This document shows, piece after piece, positions 1 to 8,040 of a DNA stretch of 64,000 bases. The notes below the pieces were generated by a model, which worked only from the letters and a program-made list of their open reading frames with translations, did no database searches and had not been told where the DNA came from. A program made the translations under genes and the position numbers. Source of the stretch: Abditibacteriaceae bacterium (GTDB lineage Bacteria; Armatimonadota; Abditibacteriia; Abditibacteriales; Abditibacteriaceae); NCBI GenBank assembly GCA_019239895.1, contig JAFAZH010000048.1, positions 1 through 64,000 on the forward strand, written 5' to 3'. Each line of letters begins with the position of its first letter. Within the stretch, counting starts at the first letter, position 1.

Positions 1-1
1 G

Positions 2-199
2 GAAGGCACCGGACTGGGGCTGCTGTCGGTCAAAAAAATTGTCGAAGCGCATGGTGGTCAAGTCTTTATTGAAGGTCACATTGATGGGACATTGACCTCG
101 GCAGCTTTTTGCACCGCCCAAGGCCCCTGTCTTTCGGTATTGGATGAGGGGTTTTGCACCGCCTTTGTCCTCACCTTGCCACTTAAACTCACATCATAA
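2..199 (+). CDS. Histidine kinase, C-terminal fragment (5' end outside window)
   Basis: The reading frame is open from base 2 to a TAA at 197-199. It starts within the HATPase G2 box (EGTGLGL) and continues SVKKIVEAHGG, the usual end of a sensor histidine kinase ATP-binding domain. It ends in the final strand FVLTLPL. Between IEG and the last strand there are about 20 unusual residues rich in Cys, Ala and Thr, where kinases normally have a short glycine-rich turn. The sensor and dimerisation regions lie left of the window, so the signal is unknown. The stop overlaps the ATG of the regulator relic that follows. Confidence 0.8.
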   Translation, partial: EGTGLGLLSVKKIVEAHGGQVFIEGHIDGTLTSAAFCTAQGPCLSVLDEGFCTAFVLTLPLKLTS

Positions 200-410
200 T
201 GGACACTGAAACATCCATCGAAGATTGGGAAGTGGTAAACTTACTCACTTCATTAGTAGATAAGTCCTCGTCTACGAGGAAGATGCGCAGGGGGTGGGCC
301 GCTATCGCCTCTTGGCAACAGTGCGTCAATATGCCCAAGACAGATTATTAGAGAAGGGTAGGCGAGATGCAGTGCGCGAGCGACATTTACAATGCCTGTT
401 ACACCGTTAC
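199..410 (+). pseudogene. Frameshifted relic of a LuxR/AfsR-type ATPase regulator
   Basis: From the ATG at 199 one frame reads DWEVVNLLTSLVDKS. After about base 267 the homology continues in another frame as LVYEEDAQGVGRYRLLATV, then RQYAQDRLLEKGRRDAVRERH. This series (LVDKSLV, RYRLLxTVRQYA, RERH) is typical of the segment after the NB-ARC-like ATPase in large LuxR/AfsR-family transcription regulators. The frameshift, the missing ATPase upstream and the abrupt end against the convergent response regulator mark it as a decayed fragment. A programmed frameshift is unlikely because both ends of the gene are missing. Confidence 0.7.
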
Positions 411-421
411 ACCACCAGTTC

Positions 422-1195
422 TCACGCCACCAACACACTATCTATCCAGCGGCGCAGGCCCATTGTAAGCTCGGTCACTTGCAAGAAATTGTTGGGAGGC
501 AATTCGGCGTGTTGCCATAGATAGTTGGCTAGGGATTCTTCACTTAACCATCGCCAGAATTGGTCTCCGTGCGCTATCTTTTCACTATCAGTGTGGGTCT
601 TCACCAACTCTTTAAAAGCGGCTGGCAATTCGATGACACATGGTCGAACTTCTCCACCAGGCTGATGCACCTGAAACTTATAACGTGTAACCCCACCAGT
701 ATCACCTTTACCATTCTCTGGTGCTTCACCAGGAGACTCGATGCGATAGCCATTGATAGAAGTTGCTTGCAGAGAAAGTGGGGCACGCAATGGTGTGGTG
801 GTGTGAGCAGCCGTGGCATTCTCTTCCACTCCATGAGCTTTCAAACTCGCTTGCACGGTGCCGAGCAGGACTTCCATTGTAAAGGGCTTGCGCAGGAAGT
901 CCGTTGCCCCCGCTTGCATGGCTTCGGCAGCGAGGTCAATGGTGCCAAAGGCGGTAATCATGATAATCTTCGCCGCGTGGTGGCGCTGGCGCATGGCGGC
1001 TAACACTTGCAAACCTTCGAGACCCGGCATCCTTTGATCGAGCAGCACCAAGTCCCAATGGGTGCCCGCGCCGAATTTATCCAGACCTTCGGCTCCATCG
1101 GCAGCCGTTTCAACTTCATGCCCACTGGCTTGTAAGGCCAATCGCATCATTAAACGGATATTGTTCTCGTCATCTACAATGAGAATTCGCGCCAT
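422..1195 (-). CDS. Response regulator with an unrecognised C-terminal domain
   Basis: The N-terminal receiver domain (about residues 1-118) has the acidic pair in ILIVDDE, phosphoacceptor Asp53 in LVLLDQRMPG, the conserved Thr in IITMA-like MITAFGT and the Lys in FLRKPF. The last ~140 residues are not a recognisable helix-turn-helix, GGDEF or AAA output. They begin around NGYRIESPGE and hold a helical, Trp-rich tail (FWRWLSEESLANYLWQ). An ATG at 1201 is possible, but GGAAAGGAG is 8 nt from the ATG at 1195, so the later start is chosen. It lies 24 bp after the kinase gene at 1220-3085, its likely partner. The output mode is unknown. Confidence 0.85.
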   Translation of the reverse strand: MARILIVDDENNIRLMMRLALQASGHEVETAADGAEGLDKFGAGTHWDLVLLDQRMPGLEGLQVLAAMRQRHHAAKIIMITAFGTIDLAAEAMQAGATDFLRKPFTMEVLLGTVQASLKAHGVEENATAAHTTTPLRAPLSLQATSINGYRIESPGEAPENGKGDTGGVTRYKFQVHQPGGEVRPCVIELPAAFKELVKTHTDSEKIAHGDQFWRWLSEESLANYLWQHAELPPNNFLQVTELTMGLRRWIDSVLVA

Positions 1196-1219
1196 GCACA
1201 TGGCTCCTTTCCGAACCTG

Positions 1220-3085
1220 TTAGTCATCACCATTATTGGTATGCAGCGTAAACTCAAAGGTGCTGCCCTGCCCTGGCACACTGGTTACCTCAATTTCTCC
1301 GCCATGCGCTTTGATGATGGTCTGGGCTATGGAAAGCCCCAACCCGGCCCCGCCCCGTGTCGCCCCCGGCACTTGCACAAAGCGGTCGAAGATGCGCGGC
1401 AGATAATCGGAGGGAATACCTGTGCCGGTGTCCTGCACGGCAAAAGTTACTTCTCCATTGTGGGCCTGTGCCTGGCATTGCACTTTCAGCCAAACGTGTC
1501 CGCCCTGTGGGGTGTGGCGCACGGCATTGTTGAGCAAATTCACTAAGACACAGATAATCTGGCTGCGGTCGGCGCGCACTGCGGGCAACTCATCCGACAC
1601 ATCGCTCTCCAGATGAATACGTTTGTCAGCCACTTGCGCGGCGACCGAGTCACACGCCGTTGCGACCAGTTCACGGGCTGATATGGCCTCAAAGTGTGGC
1701 GGCATGACCCCGGATTCCAGGCGCGTAATATCCAGCAAGTCGCGCATCAGGCGATCCAATCGCTGCAAGTCTTCACGTTGCGCCGCCACTACCATGTGTT
1801 GCTGCTCATTGAGAGGACCAAGCGTTTCTTCCTTGAGGAGTTGGGCCGAGAGTAAAAGGGAAGTCACTGGGGTGCGCAATTCGTGCGAAGCGACACTGAT
1901 GAACTCGGTTTTTAGTCTGTCCAACTCGCGCAGATGCGTTACATCCTCTAAGACTAGGGCCGCGCCCAACAACGTTTTCCTGTCGTCATCATCACGCATG
2001 GGTGTAGCCCGCAGACGGTAAATACGCGGTGCCTCTTCGCATGGCAGTGAAACAAAGCCACTCTCATCTTCTTCAGCCGAAACCCGCTCCTGGCGCACCA
2101 CATGCTCAATAGCAGCAGCAATGCGCTCTTCCTGCACCACCTGGGCCACTGGCAAACCCACGGCTGATTCCGCCGCGCCAAAGAGACCTTCCGCCGCGTG
2201 ATTGAGATGTACCACATGGCCCTCGGCATCGGTCACAATGACCGGATCATAGAGACTTTCTAAAGCTGCATCCGACATTTTCTCGGCACGGTGCAGGCGT
2301 TGCTGTTCAATCTGCCGCGCCGCACTTAACTTTTGCGCCATGTCGTTAAAAGCCTGCGCCAGAGTGCCAATTTCATCCGTGCGATGCAGCTCAATACGCC
2401 GCTCTAACTGCCCCGCCCCAATCTCCTCCGCACCTTGCGTTAGTGCCAGTAATGGAGTCAGGGAAGCATTAATAGCTTGCCGGGCGAAAACGACTGCTAA
2501 AAGCAGAGCGCCAAAAGTGATGCCGACTCCCATCCAGGAGGCGCGGTCTGCGGCGACTTTCGCCCGCGCATCGGCCCGCACAATCGCTTCCTGGTTTAAG
2601 GCCAATACATCTTGAGCACTCTGCTTTAGGCGCTGAAACTCCGGTTCGAGGGTGCTGAAATAATAGGCGCGAGCTTGCTCGGTTGTCATGGGTGGATTGG
2701 CATAGAGCAGGGCCTCAGTTGCCTGACGATAGGCAGCAAACTGCTGCTTAATAGCTTCCGATAATTCCTGTTCGCCGCGTTCGGTAATGTTATGCGCTTC
2801 AATGTCCAGGGCTTGCTCAAAGCGCGGCCAGTTAGCTTCATACTGAGTGCGGGCTTTATGCGTCTGCCCAGCCAGAAAGAAGGTCGCGGCGCTGTCCTGC
2901 CGTTCCAGAGTTTCTTTCATATCCTGCGCCGCAATCACACTTTTATAATTATCTTTCAGAATGCGATCAATCGAGTGCCCCAGCCGGAAGAAGTTCAACA
3001 CCGCGCCCAGCATCACCAGGGCCATTAATCCCACTAAGGCCAGATGGCTAAACAGTAATTGCCTGCGCAGGCTCGTGGTTCTCAT
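1220..3085 (-). CDS. Membrane sensor histidine kinase (4-helix sensor, HAMP, PAS, HisKA, HATPase)
   Basis: This 621-residue kinase has an N-terminal membrane helix (about 10-32), a helical extracytoplasmic sensor resembling four-helix-bundle chemoreceptor modules, a second membrane helix near 180-200, a HAMP linker (TRTDEIGTLAQAFNDMA region), a PAS domain near 270-385 and a HisKA box SHELRTP with phospho-His401. The HATPase domain carries N (LLNNAVRH), G1 (DTGTGIP) and G2 (GAGLGLS) boxes. It should autophosphorylate and pass phosphate to the response regulator encoded 24 bp downstream, forming a two-gene operon. The ligand cannot be read from the sequence. Confidence 0.93.
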   Translation of the reverse strand: MRTTSLRRQLLFSHLALVGLMALVMLGAVLNFFRLGHSIDRILKDNYKSVIAAQDMKETLERQDSAATFFLAGQTHKARTQYEANWPRFEQALDIEAHNITERGEQELSEAIKQQFAAYRQATEALLYANPPMTTEQARAYYFSTLEPEFQRLKQSAQDVLALNQEAIVRADARAKVAADRASWMGVGITFGALLLAVVFARQAINASLTPLLALTQGAEEIGAGQLERRIELHRTDEIGTLAQAFNDMAQKLSAARQIEQQRLHRAEKMSDAALESLYDPVIVTDAEGHVVHLNHAAEGLFGAAESAVGLPVAQVVQEERIAAAIEHVVRQERVSAEEDESGFVSLPCEEAPRIYRLRATPMRDDDDRKTLLGAALVLEDVTHLRELDRLKTEFISVASHELRTPVTSLLLSAQLLKEETLGPLNEQQHMVVAAQREDLQRLDRLMRDLLDITRLESGVMPPHFEAISARELVATACDSVAAQVADKRIHLESDVSDELPAVRADRSQIICVLVNLLNNAVRHTPQGGHVWLKVQCQAQAHNGEVTFAVQDTGTGIPSDYLPRIFDRFVQVPGATRGGAGLGLSIAQTIIKAHGGEIEVTSVPGQGSTFEFTLHTNNGDD

Positions 3086-3144
3086 TACCTAAAGTAATAC
3101 CACGCGAGCACACGCCACGCGATGCTATCCACTAAAGAATACCG

Positions 3145-3304
3145 GCATTAGCCCTCACCCCTGGCCCCTCTCCCATACAAGGGAGAGGGGAGCAACAAGG
3201 ATTGCTTGATAGCGTGACAATTACTTTTGCAACTACGAAAATACTCTGCCTGTGACCTCCCCTCTACCAGTATTGGGAGAGGGGCCAGGGGTGAGGGCTA
3301 ATGC
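3145..3304. repeat. Long inverted repeat with 31-nt perfect arms
   Basis: Arms at 3145-3175 and 3274-3304 are perfect reverse complements. Each arm is built on the words CCCTCACCCC and CCCCTCTCCC. The left side also forms a local CCCCTCTCCC/GGGAGAGGGG hairpin (3165-3190). It fills the gap between the kinase start and the permease stop. Related words recur at 15371-15423 and, degenerate, at 32661-32700. Confidence 0.9.
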
Positions 3305-3317
3305 GACTTTGCGTGCG

Positions 3318-5384
3318 CTACCCATTGGGGCCATGATGCGACAGCAAGGGACTACTTTGACCATCAAGGCTACCCTTACCATTCAGGCTACTCTGCCCAT
3401 TCAGGCTACCGTGGCCATCGTGATTGATGTGGTGGCTCAAGTCAATCTTCGCGGGCGAGAGGGGCACGTAGGCTTCAATATGATAGGGCACATTAATGAC
3501 CACCACCCCGGACTTCAAACCTAGTCGCAAGCTTAACATTAAAGCTGCCTGGCCATGCAAGAATTTAGGCCACCATCCAGTCGGCACGAAAACTGGAATA
3601 ACCACTGTAACGAGACTGCGCGGTTCCATCGCCTGGAGCTTTTCGATGTACTGCACCACGGGGTCTATCAGTGAACGGTAGGGCGAGGGCAAAACCGTGA
3701 GCGGTATCCCACGCGACCACAGGGGCCATCGCTCGCGCACCCGCTGCTCGCGCGCGGGATCAATCGAGACATGGATAGCCTTCACATCTTCGGAAATCGC
3801 CCGCGCATATTGTAAGGCCGGAATTACGCCCCGGTGAATATCAGGAGCCAGCACCAGAACATGGTGGCGCACACCTTGCTGGGGCCGATAACCTTCCAAA
3901 CTCAGTTGTTTGGCGACACTGCGATAGTGGGCATGGATACGAAAGAAAATGGCAATCAGGGCGGGAATGAGCAGCACCACAACCCAGGCCCCGTACATAA
4001 ACTTCACGACGCCAAAGATGATCGTCACCAGCAATGTTAAAACCGCGCCACTGCCATTGACAATCGCCTTGCCCTGCCAATTTCTTGATTTGAGCCGGAA
4101 CCAGCGACTTACCATACCGGCCTGACTCAAGGTAAACGAAAGAAAGACTCCAATCGCATAGAGCGGAATCAAGGCATCTACACTGCCGCGAAACACGATA
4201 ATGAGAATGCTGGCCAGGATAGAGAGCACAACAATACCCCGGTCATAGACGAGCTTATCGCCAATGTTGGCAAATTGACGCGGCAAAAAGCCATCCCGCG
4301 CCATGATTGCGCTGAGGCGCGGGAAGTCGGCAAAACTGGTATTGGCCGCTACCACCAGAATCGAGCAAGTGGCAATCTGCAATACAACGAATAAAAACCC
4401 CTTACCCAGTACCGCTATGCCAACCTGAGACAAAACAGTATCCCCGATTTGCTCGGAAGTCCCCGGCAACACCGCTGTCGGCGGCAGGGCATTAATATGA
4501 ACAGCGAGGTAGCTTAAGCCCAGAAACATCGTGCCCAAAATAGTAGACATCCACATCATGGTGATGGCGGCATTGCGCGAAGTTGGCTCTTTGAAAGCCG
4601 GCACACCATTACTGATGGCCTCAACACCCGTCAGCGCCGTGCAGCCAGAAGCAAAGGCGTGCAGAATTAAAAACGCAGTCAAGGGCCGTAAAGCCTGAAT
4701 CGCCGAGTGCGTGGCTTCGCTGTAATCTCTGGCTTGGGTAAACTCGGCCTGGCTATGGACTGGCTGAATGCCATGCAAAATGAGGAGCTTGTATAGTCCT
4801 ACACCCAGCAGCACGTACATGATGCCAATAAAGCTATAGGTCGGAATGGCGAATAAAGCGCCGCTCTCCCGGATGCCCCGGAGATTCATCACAGCGATAA
4901 ATGCCACACAAGCGACACACATCAACACTACATATTCGGGATTGTCAATATGGGATGAGGGCGAGTAGGCCTTAACTAAGGAAACAATGGCCGCAATCCC
5001 CGATGCTACGCTAACTGCCACCGTTAGGATGTAATCCACGAGCAGTGATGCCCCTGCTGCCTGCGCCGGGAGTTCCCCCAGGTTATCACGCGCCACGATA
5101 TAAGAGCCGCCACCACTGGGATAAGCCATCACCGTCTGGCGGTAGCTGGTGGTGACAATAGCCAGCAACACCACGATACCTAACGTGAGCCAGGGCGTAA
5201 GCCAAAATGAGCCTGTGCCCGCTGCCATCAGCGCCACCATCGTAGCCTCCGTTGCATAGGCCACAGAAGAAATCGCATCAGAAGAGAAAACCGGCAGCGC
5301 CAGAATCTTAGGCAGCCTTTCATGTTGTGCCCGCTCGGTCGCTAAGGGTTGACCCACTAAAAGCCGCTTAATCGAAATAGCCAT
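3318..5384 (-). CDS. KimA-like potassium importer (APC superfamily)
   Basis: This 688-residue permease starts IKRLLVGQPLATE and follows the KimA/YdaO plan. It has LPVFSSDAISSVAYATE in helix 1, YPSGGGSYIVARDNLGE, SLLVDYILTVAVSVASG, CTALTGVEAISNGVPAFK and about 12 hydrophobic segments. A cytoplasmic C-terminal domain follows (HVLVLAPDIHRG onward, including PYRSLIDPV). KimA proteins import K+ with protons and are regulated by cyclic di-AMP in Firmicutes. The last ~40 residues are a low-complexity Gly/Ser/Asn tail with GSLNGQSSLNG-type repeats. The long leader upstream, with promoter and terminator-like hairpin, suggests transcript-level control. A generic amino-acid permease is less likely given the extensive KimA-like motifs. 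Confidence 0.88.
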   Translation of the reverse strand: MAISIKRLLVGQPLATERAQHERLPKILALPVFSSDAISSVAYATEATMVALMAAGTGSFWLTPWLTLGIVVLLAIVTTSYRQTVMAYPSGGGSYIVARDNLGELPAQAAGASLLVDYILTVAVSVASGIAAIVSLVKAYSPSSHIDNPEYVVLMCVACVAFIAVMNLRGIRESGALFAIPTYSFIGIMYVLLGVGLYKLLILHGIQPVHSQAEFTQARDYSEATHSAIQALRPLTAFLILHAFASGCTALTGVEAISNGVPAFKEPTSRNAAITMMWMSTILGTMFLGLSYLAVHINALPPTAVLPGTSEQIGDTVLSQVGIAVLGKGFLFVVLQIATCSILVVAANTSFADFPRLSAIMARDGFLPRQFANIGDKLVYDRGIVVLSILASILIIVFRGSVDALIPLYAIGVFLSFTLSQAGMVSRWFRLKSRNWQGKAIVNGSGAVLTLLVTIIFGVVKFMYGAWVVVLLIPALIAIFFRIHAHYRSVAKQLSLEGYRPQQGVRHHVLVLAPDIHRGVIPALQYARAISEDVKAIHVSIDPAREQRVRERWPLWSRGIPLTVLPSPYRSLIDPVVQYIEKLQAMEPRSLVTVVIPVFVPTGWWPKFLHGQAALMLSLRLGLKSGVVVINVPYHIEAYVPLSPAKIDLSHHINHDGHGSLNGQSSLNGKGSLDGQSSPLLSHHGPNG

Positions 5385-5442
5385 AACCTGACCTCATAAA
5401 AATTTGGCGGTAACAACTTACCCTCAAAGCTCCCCGACAAAC

Positions 5443-5519
5443 AAAAAGGGAGGCCGAAGGTTGCAGAACTTCCGCCACGGCAACACCGTGCGAATAGCTC
5501 TGCGAACCCTCGGCCTCCC
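5443..5519 (-). terminator. Terminator-like hairpin in the kimA-like leader
   Basis: On the minus strand a long imperfect stem runs from 5519 to 5448. The outer 10-bp arm is GGGAGGCCGA against TCGGCCTCCC, continued by AACC/GGTT and GCAGA/TCTGC pairing and an apical CACGG/CCGTG stem. A run of five T follows at 5447-5443. It lies inside the predicted leader, about 60 nt before the permease start, so it could attenuate kimA expression. Confidence 0.7.
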
Positions 5520-5611
5520 CTCTGACTTGTCTCAACTGTGTAGATTGAGACCCTTCAGCGCGGCAACCGCAAGTGTTCTGTTTAAATTGTTATCGTCTGT
5601 CCTACTCCCGT

Positions 5612-5641
5612 ATTATTACTGCGTTCTAAGTTGAGTGTCAA
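5612..5641 (-). promoter_or_regulatory. Sigma70-type promoter for the kimA-like gene
   Basis: On the minus strand TTGACA (5641-5636) is followed after 18 nt by AATAAT (5617-5612), five of six matches to the -10 consensus. Transcription would start near 5605, giving a leader of about 220 nt before the permease ATG at 5384. Confidence 0.6.
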
Positions 5642-5847
5642 GATGCGCTTATAACTTAATTTTATACTCGGTCTTAGCTTGTTCAATAAGGTTAGCAGAT
5701 TCACCCGCTTTAGCGTTTGCTTGCGCGAATTTCTATTATCCATATGCAACACCCAAATTCTAAAGTTAATCGCCCTTTGCTGCACCTTGTTTTGTCACTG
5801 TTATCTAACTTCAAATGCGTTATGATGATAACGTGATGGGAGATAAT

Positions 5848-6873
5848 ATGTCTAAAGTTTTCATTCTCGGAGCTGGTTTCTCGAAGGCGGTTTCTAACCG
5901 TATGCCGACCTTGTGGGAATTAAGCCAGAGCGCAATCAAATGGTATGAGTTCCCTTTTCAGTCTCCCTCATATCTTGGGCTGAGTAACGATGTCGAACAA
6001 TTATTAACATATTTATACCAAGATATGCCTTGGAAGACTCCTGAAGAATCGTATTTAGATAAAGCAGCCTTTCTGATGGTTTCTCGTCAAATATCTACAT
6101 ATATAAGTGAATGTGAAGAGCAAGCTTTCAATGAAGAGAGGCCAGCATGGTTACAGAACTTCGTGCTTCACTTGCATCAAACCGAATCAACTGTTGCTAC
6201 ACTCAATTATGATACGGTGCTTGAGCGTGCGACTGGAGAACACCCTGAACTTAATCATATCTTCACCTCTAACCTATATCGTATGCCAATAGCTCCATTA
6301 GGGCAGCGAACTGCCGCCGTATTTGCTGGGGAAACCCGTCCTACTTATCGCCTTTTGAAATTACATGGTTCTGTTAACTGGTATTTCTCCGGTGATGAGA
6401 ATGTTGAAGGTCAGCAGGTATATGAAGATTGGCTTCCCGAATTCATAGGACGGGGCCAGAAAGAAGAAGAGAGTCAGAAGAATATCCAAAGCCATCTTGA
6501 ATACGAAGGACTTAATAAGATGGACTTAAGACCTTTGATTATTCCGCCTGTGGCTGACAAGTCTGCTTTTTATAAAACTCGCACCGTGAGATTGACATGG
6601 AGTGAATTTCGTAAGTCTTTGAAAGAATCGAGTGAGCTTTACTGCATTGGATATTCACTGCCGAAAACTGATTTAACTATGAGATTATTCCTTCGCGCCG
6701 CTGTAGAAGGAAACCCAAAACGGGTTTACATAGTGAATAGTGCAACGGGTGATTCAGCGCGTGAACTGAAACGGAGCTATCAAGAGGTCTTTGCTGGTTG
6801 TTCAATAGATGAACAATATTTTGGTCGTCAAGATGCTGTTAAGCACATGACCGACAACCTCTCCCAAGCGTAG
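5848..6873 (+). CDS. SIR2-like (SIR2_2 type) protein, possible defence NADase
   Basis: The 341-residue protein begins MSKVFILGAGFSKAVS, a Rossmann-like GAGxS nucleotide-binding start. It contains STVATLNYDTVLE and LLKLHGSVNWY, the TxNYD and KLHGS motifs of the SIR2_2 family. The C-terminal part has YCIGYSLPKTD, typical of the same family. Many such proteins hydrolyse NAD+ in antiphage systems, though a standalone role is not proven. The ATG at 5848 is chosen because GGGAG lies 5 nt upstream; ATGs at 5815 and 5836 are weaker. The gene is visibly AT-richer than its neighbours and is flanked by AT-rich spacers, suggesting horizontal transfer. No TIR, HNH or Argonaute partner is adjacent. Confidence 0.8.
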   Translation: MSKVFILGAGFSKAVSNRMPTLWELSQSAIKWYEFPFQSPSYLGLSNDVEQLLTYLYQDMPWKTPEESYLDKAAFLMVSRQISTYISECEEQAFNEERPAWLQNFVLHLHQTESTVATLNYDTVLERATGEHPELNHIFTSNLYRMPIAPLGQRTAAVFAGETRPTYRLLKLHGSVNWYFSGDENVEGQQVYEDWLPEFIGRGQKEEESQKNIQSHLEYEGLNKMDLRPLIIPPVADKSAFYKTRTVRLTWSEFRKSLKESSELYCIGYSLPKTDLTMRLFLRAAVEGNPKRVYIVNSATGDSARELKRSYQEVFAGCSIDEQYFGRQDAVKHMTDNLSQA

Positions 6874-7152
6874 TAATAGTGTGGAATAGAAATGCCGTGT
6901 GCAACAACAGAACTTGCTGTTATACGGTATTCTGAAGGACAACTTGGTTCCTACTGATAATTGTGACTGTGTGTAAAGTGGAAACCCTATGTGGGAGGCT
7001 GCACTGTATTGTATGAATAAATTAGCTGTGCAGCCGTTATACTCAAGCCAAACATGACATTAAGATTAAGGTATGCACTTAGGGAGAGATAAAAGATTAC
7101 AGTAGTTGTCTAATAAATGAATATGGCTAGGCCAGCACAGGAAAGTTGAATT

Positions 7153-7461
7153 ATGAAGCACAAAGTAAAGACAGTTGAAGAATTGGGTTGGAAGGATGGC
7201 ACAGTCGCTGAATTCTTAGAGTTAACCCCGGAAGAAGCGGCCCTCATCGAAATTAAATTGGCTTTGAGTAAGCACTTGCGCCAACGCCGTGTGCGGAGCA
7301 TGACACAAACTCAACTGGCGGAGAAACTCCGCTCCAGTCAATCGCGTGTTGCCAAGGCCGAAAGCGGACATAGTTCGGTCTCTATCGAGTTGCTGGTACG
7401 CGCCATTCTCGCCACAGGAGCTACCCCGCATGAAATTGGTAAAATTCTAGAGCGTGTTTAA
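7153..7461 (+). CDS. XRE-family helix-turn-helix protein (HigA-like)
   Basis: The 102-residue protein has an N-terminal lead with EFLELTPEEAALIEIKLAL and a Cro/CI-type HTH (MTQTQLAEKLRSSQSRVAKAE). This layout matches HigA-type antitoxins of the COG5606 kind. Such antitoxins normally follow a RelE/Gp49-like toxin gene, but the ~280 bp upstream (6874-7152) is AT-rich and shows no toxin frame. It is therefore an orphan antitoxin or a regulator of the adjacent SIR2-like gene. The ATG is preceded by GGAAAG. Confidence 0.8.
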   Translation: MKHKVKTVEELGWKDGTVAEFLELTPEEAALIEIKLALSKHLRQRRVRSMTQTQLAEKLRSSQSRVAKAESGHSSVSIELLVRAILATGATPHEIGKILERV

Positions 7462-7476
7462 TGCGGAGCAGTTCCC

Positions 7477-7869
7477 CTAACCCCGCAGCAATCTCTTTTC
7501 AACATCAGCATCGAGCACATAAATCTCGACTTGTTCCCCGGCTTGCACGTCCACATCATAAAACGAGCGAACTACTGTGCAGCCTGCAATCTGGCCGATA
7601 ATCTCTTCGATTTCGCTGTGGTTGATGCTGCGCAATTCTTGGCGGGCGCTTCTGACCAGGCGGCGGCCTTCTTCCGAGGCAGCCAGGCGTTCTTCGGTGG
7701 CGGTAAAAATACCTTTGCAGCGTACCAACACCATCTCGCCCAGCAAATGCGCGCGCACGTCAGCCGGGCCACGCCCCTGCTGCTCGCGCTGAAAGCGCAC
7801 GACTGCGTTGGCAATGTCTGCTTCTATCGAACCCTTGGTGAGTTGGTTCACTGAGGCCGTATCCTTCAA
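7477..7869 (-). CDS. DUF2294 family protein
   Basis: The protein of up to 130 residues matches the DUF2294 pattern: LTKGSIEADIANAVVRFQRE, GRGPADVRAHLLGEMVLVRCKG, a central helix with LAASEEGRRLVRSARQELR, then EEIIGQIAGCTVVRSFYDVD and EIYVLD. Members are small single-domain proteins of unknown biochemical role. The start is ambiguous: TTG at 7869 gives the full frame, while GTG at 7851 (VNQLTKG) has AAGGA about 10 nt upstream and is equally plausible. It is convergent with the XRE gene, with 15 bp between the stops. Confidence 0.8.
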   Translation of the reverse strand: MKDTASVNQLTKGSIEADIANAVVRFQREQQGRGPADVRAHLLGEMVLVRCKGIFTATEERLAASEEGRRLVRSARQELRSINHSEIEEIIGQIAGCTVVRSFYDVDVQAGEQVEIYVLDADVEKRLLRG

Positions 7870-8040
7870 TCACAAAATCCCTGCTTAAGAAATTATCCTT
7901 CTTCCAAATCGGCTACGCCACCAGGGGCAACAGAGGGGATGTAATAATGCCGTAGGTTGCGCTGAGGGTGTCAACTTTCCATACTCTCAACATCAGCCAA
8001 GTTGCCAGACGTGAAGATGTTTTGCTGACTCATCATCGTT

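Noticed and set aside
5448..5605. c-di-AMP (ydaO) riboswitch upstream of the KimA-like gene
   Set aside because: The gene type and the leader length fit, but the conserved GGGGUGAAUC and CCGAACCCG-type segments are not found. Listed only as an unassigned structured leader.
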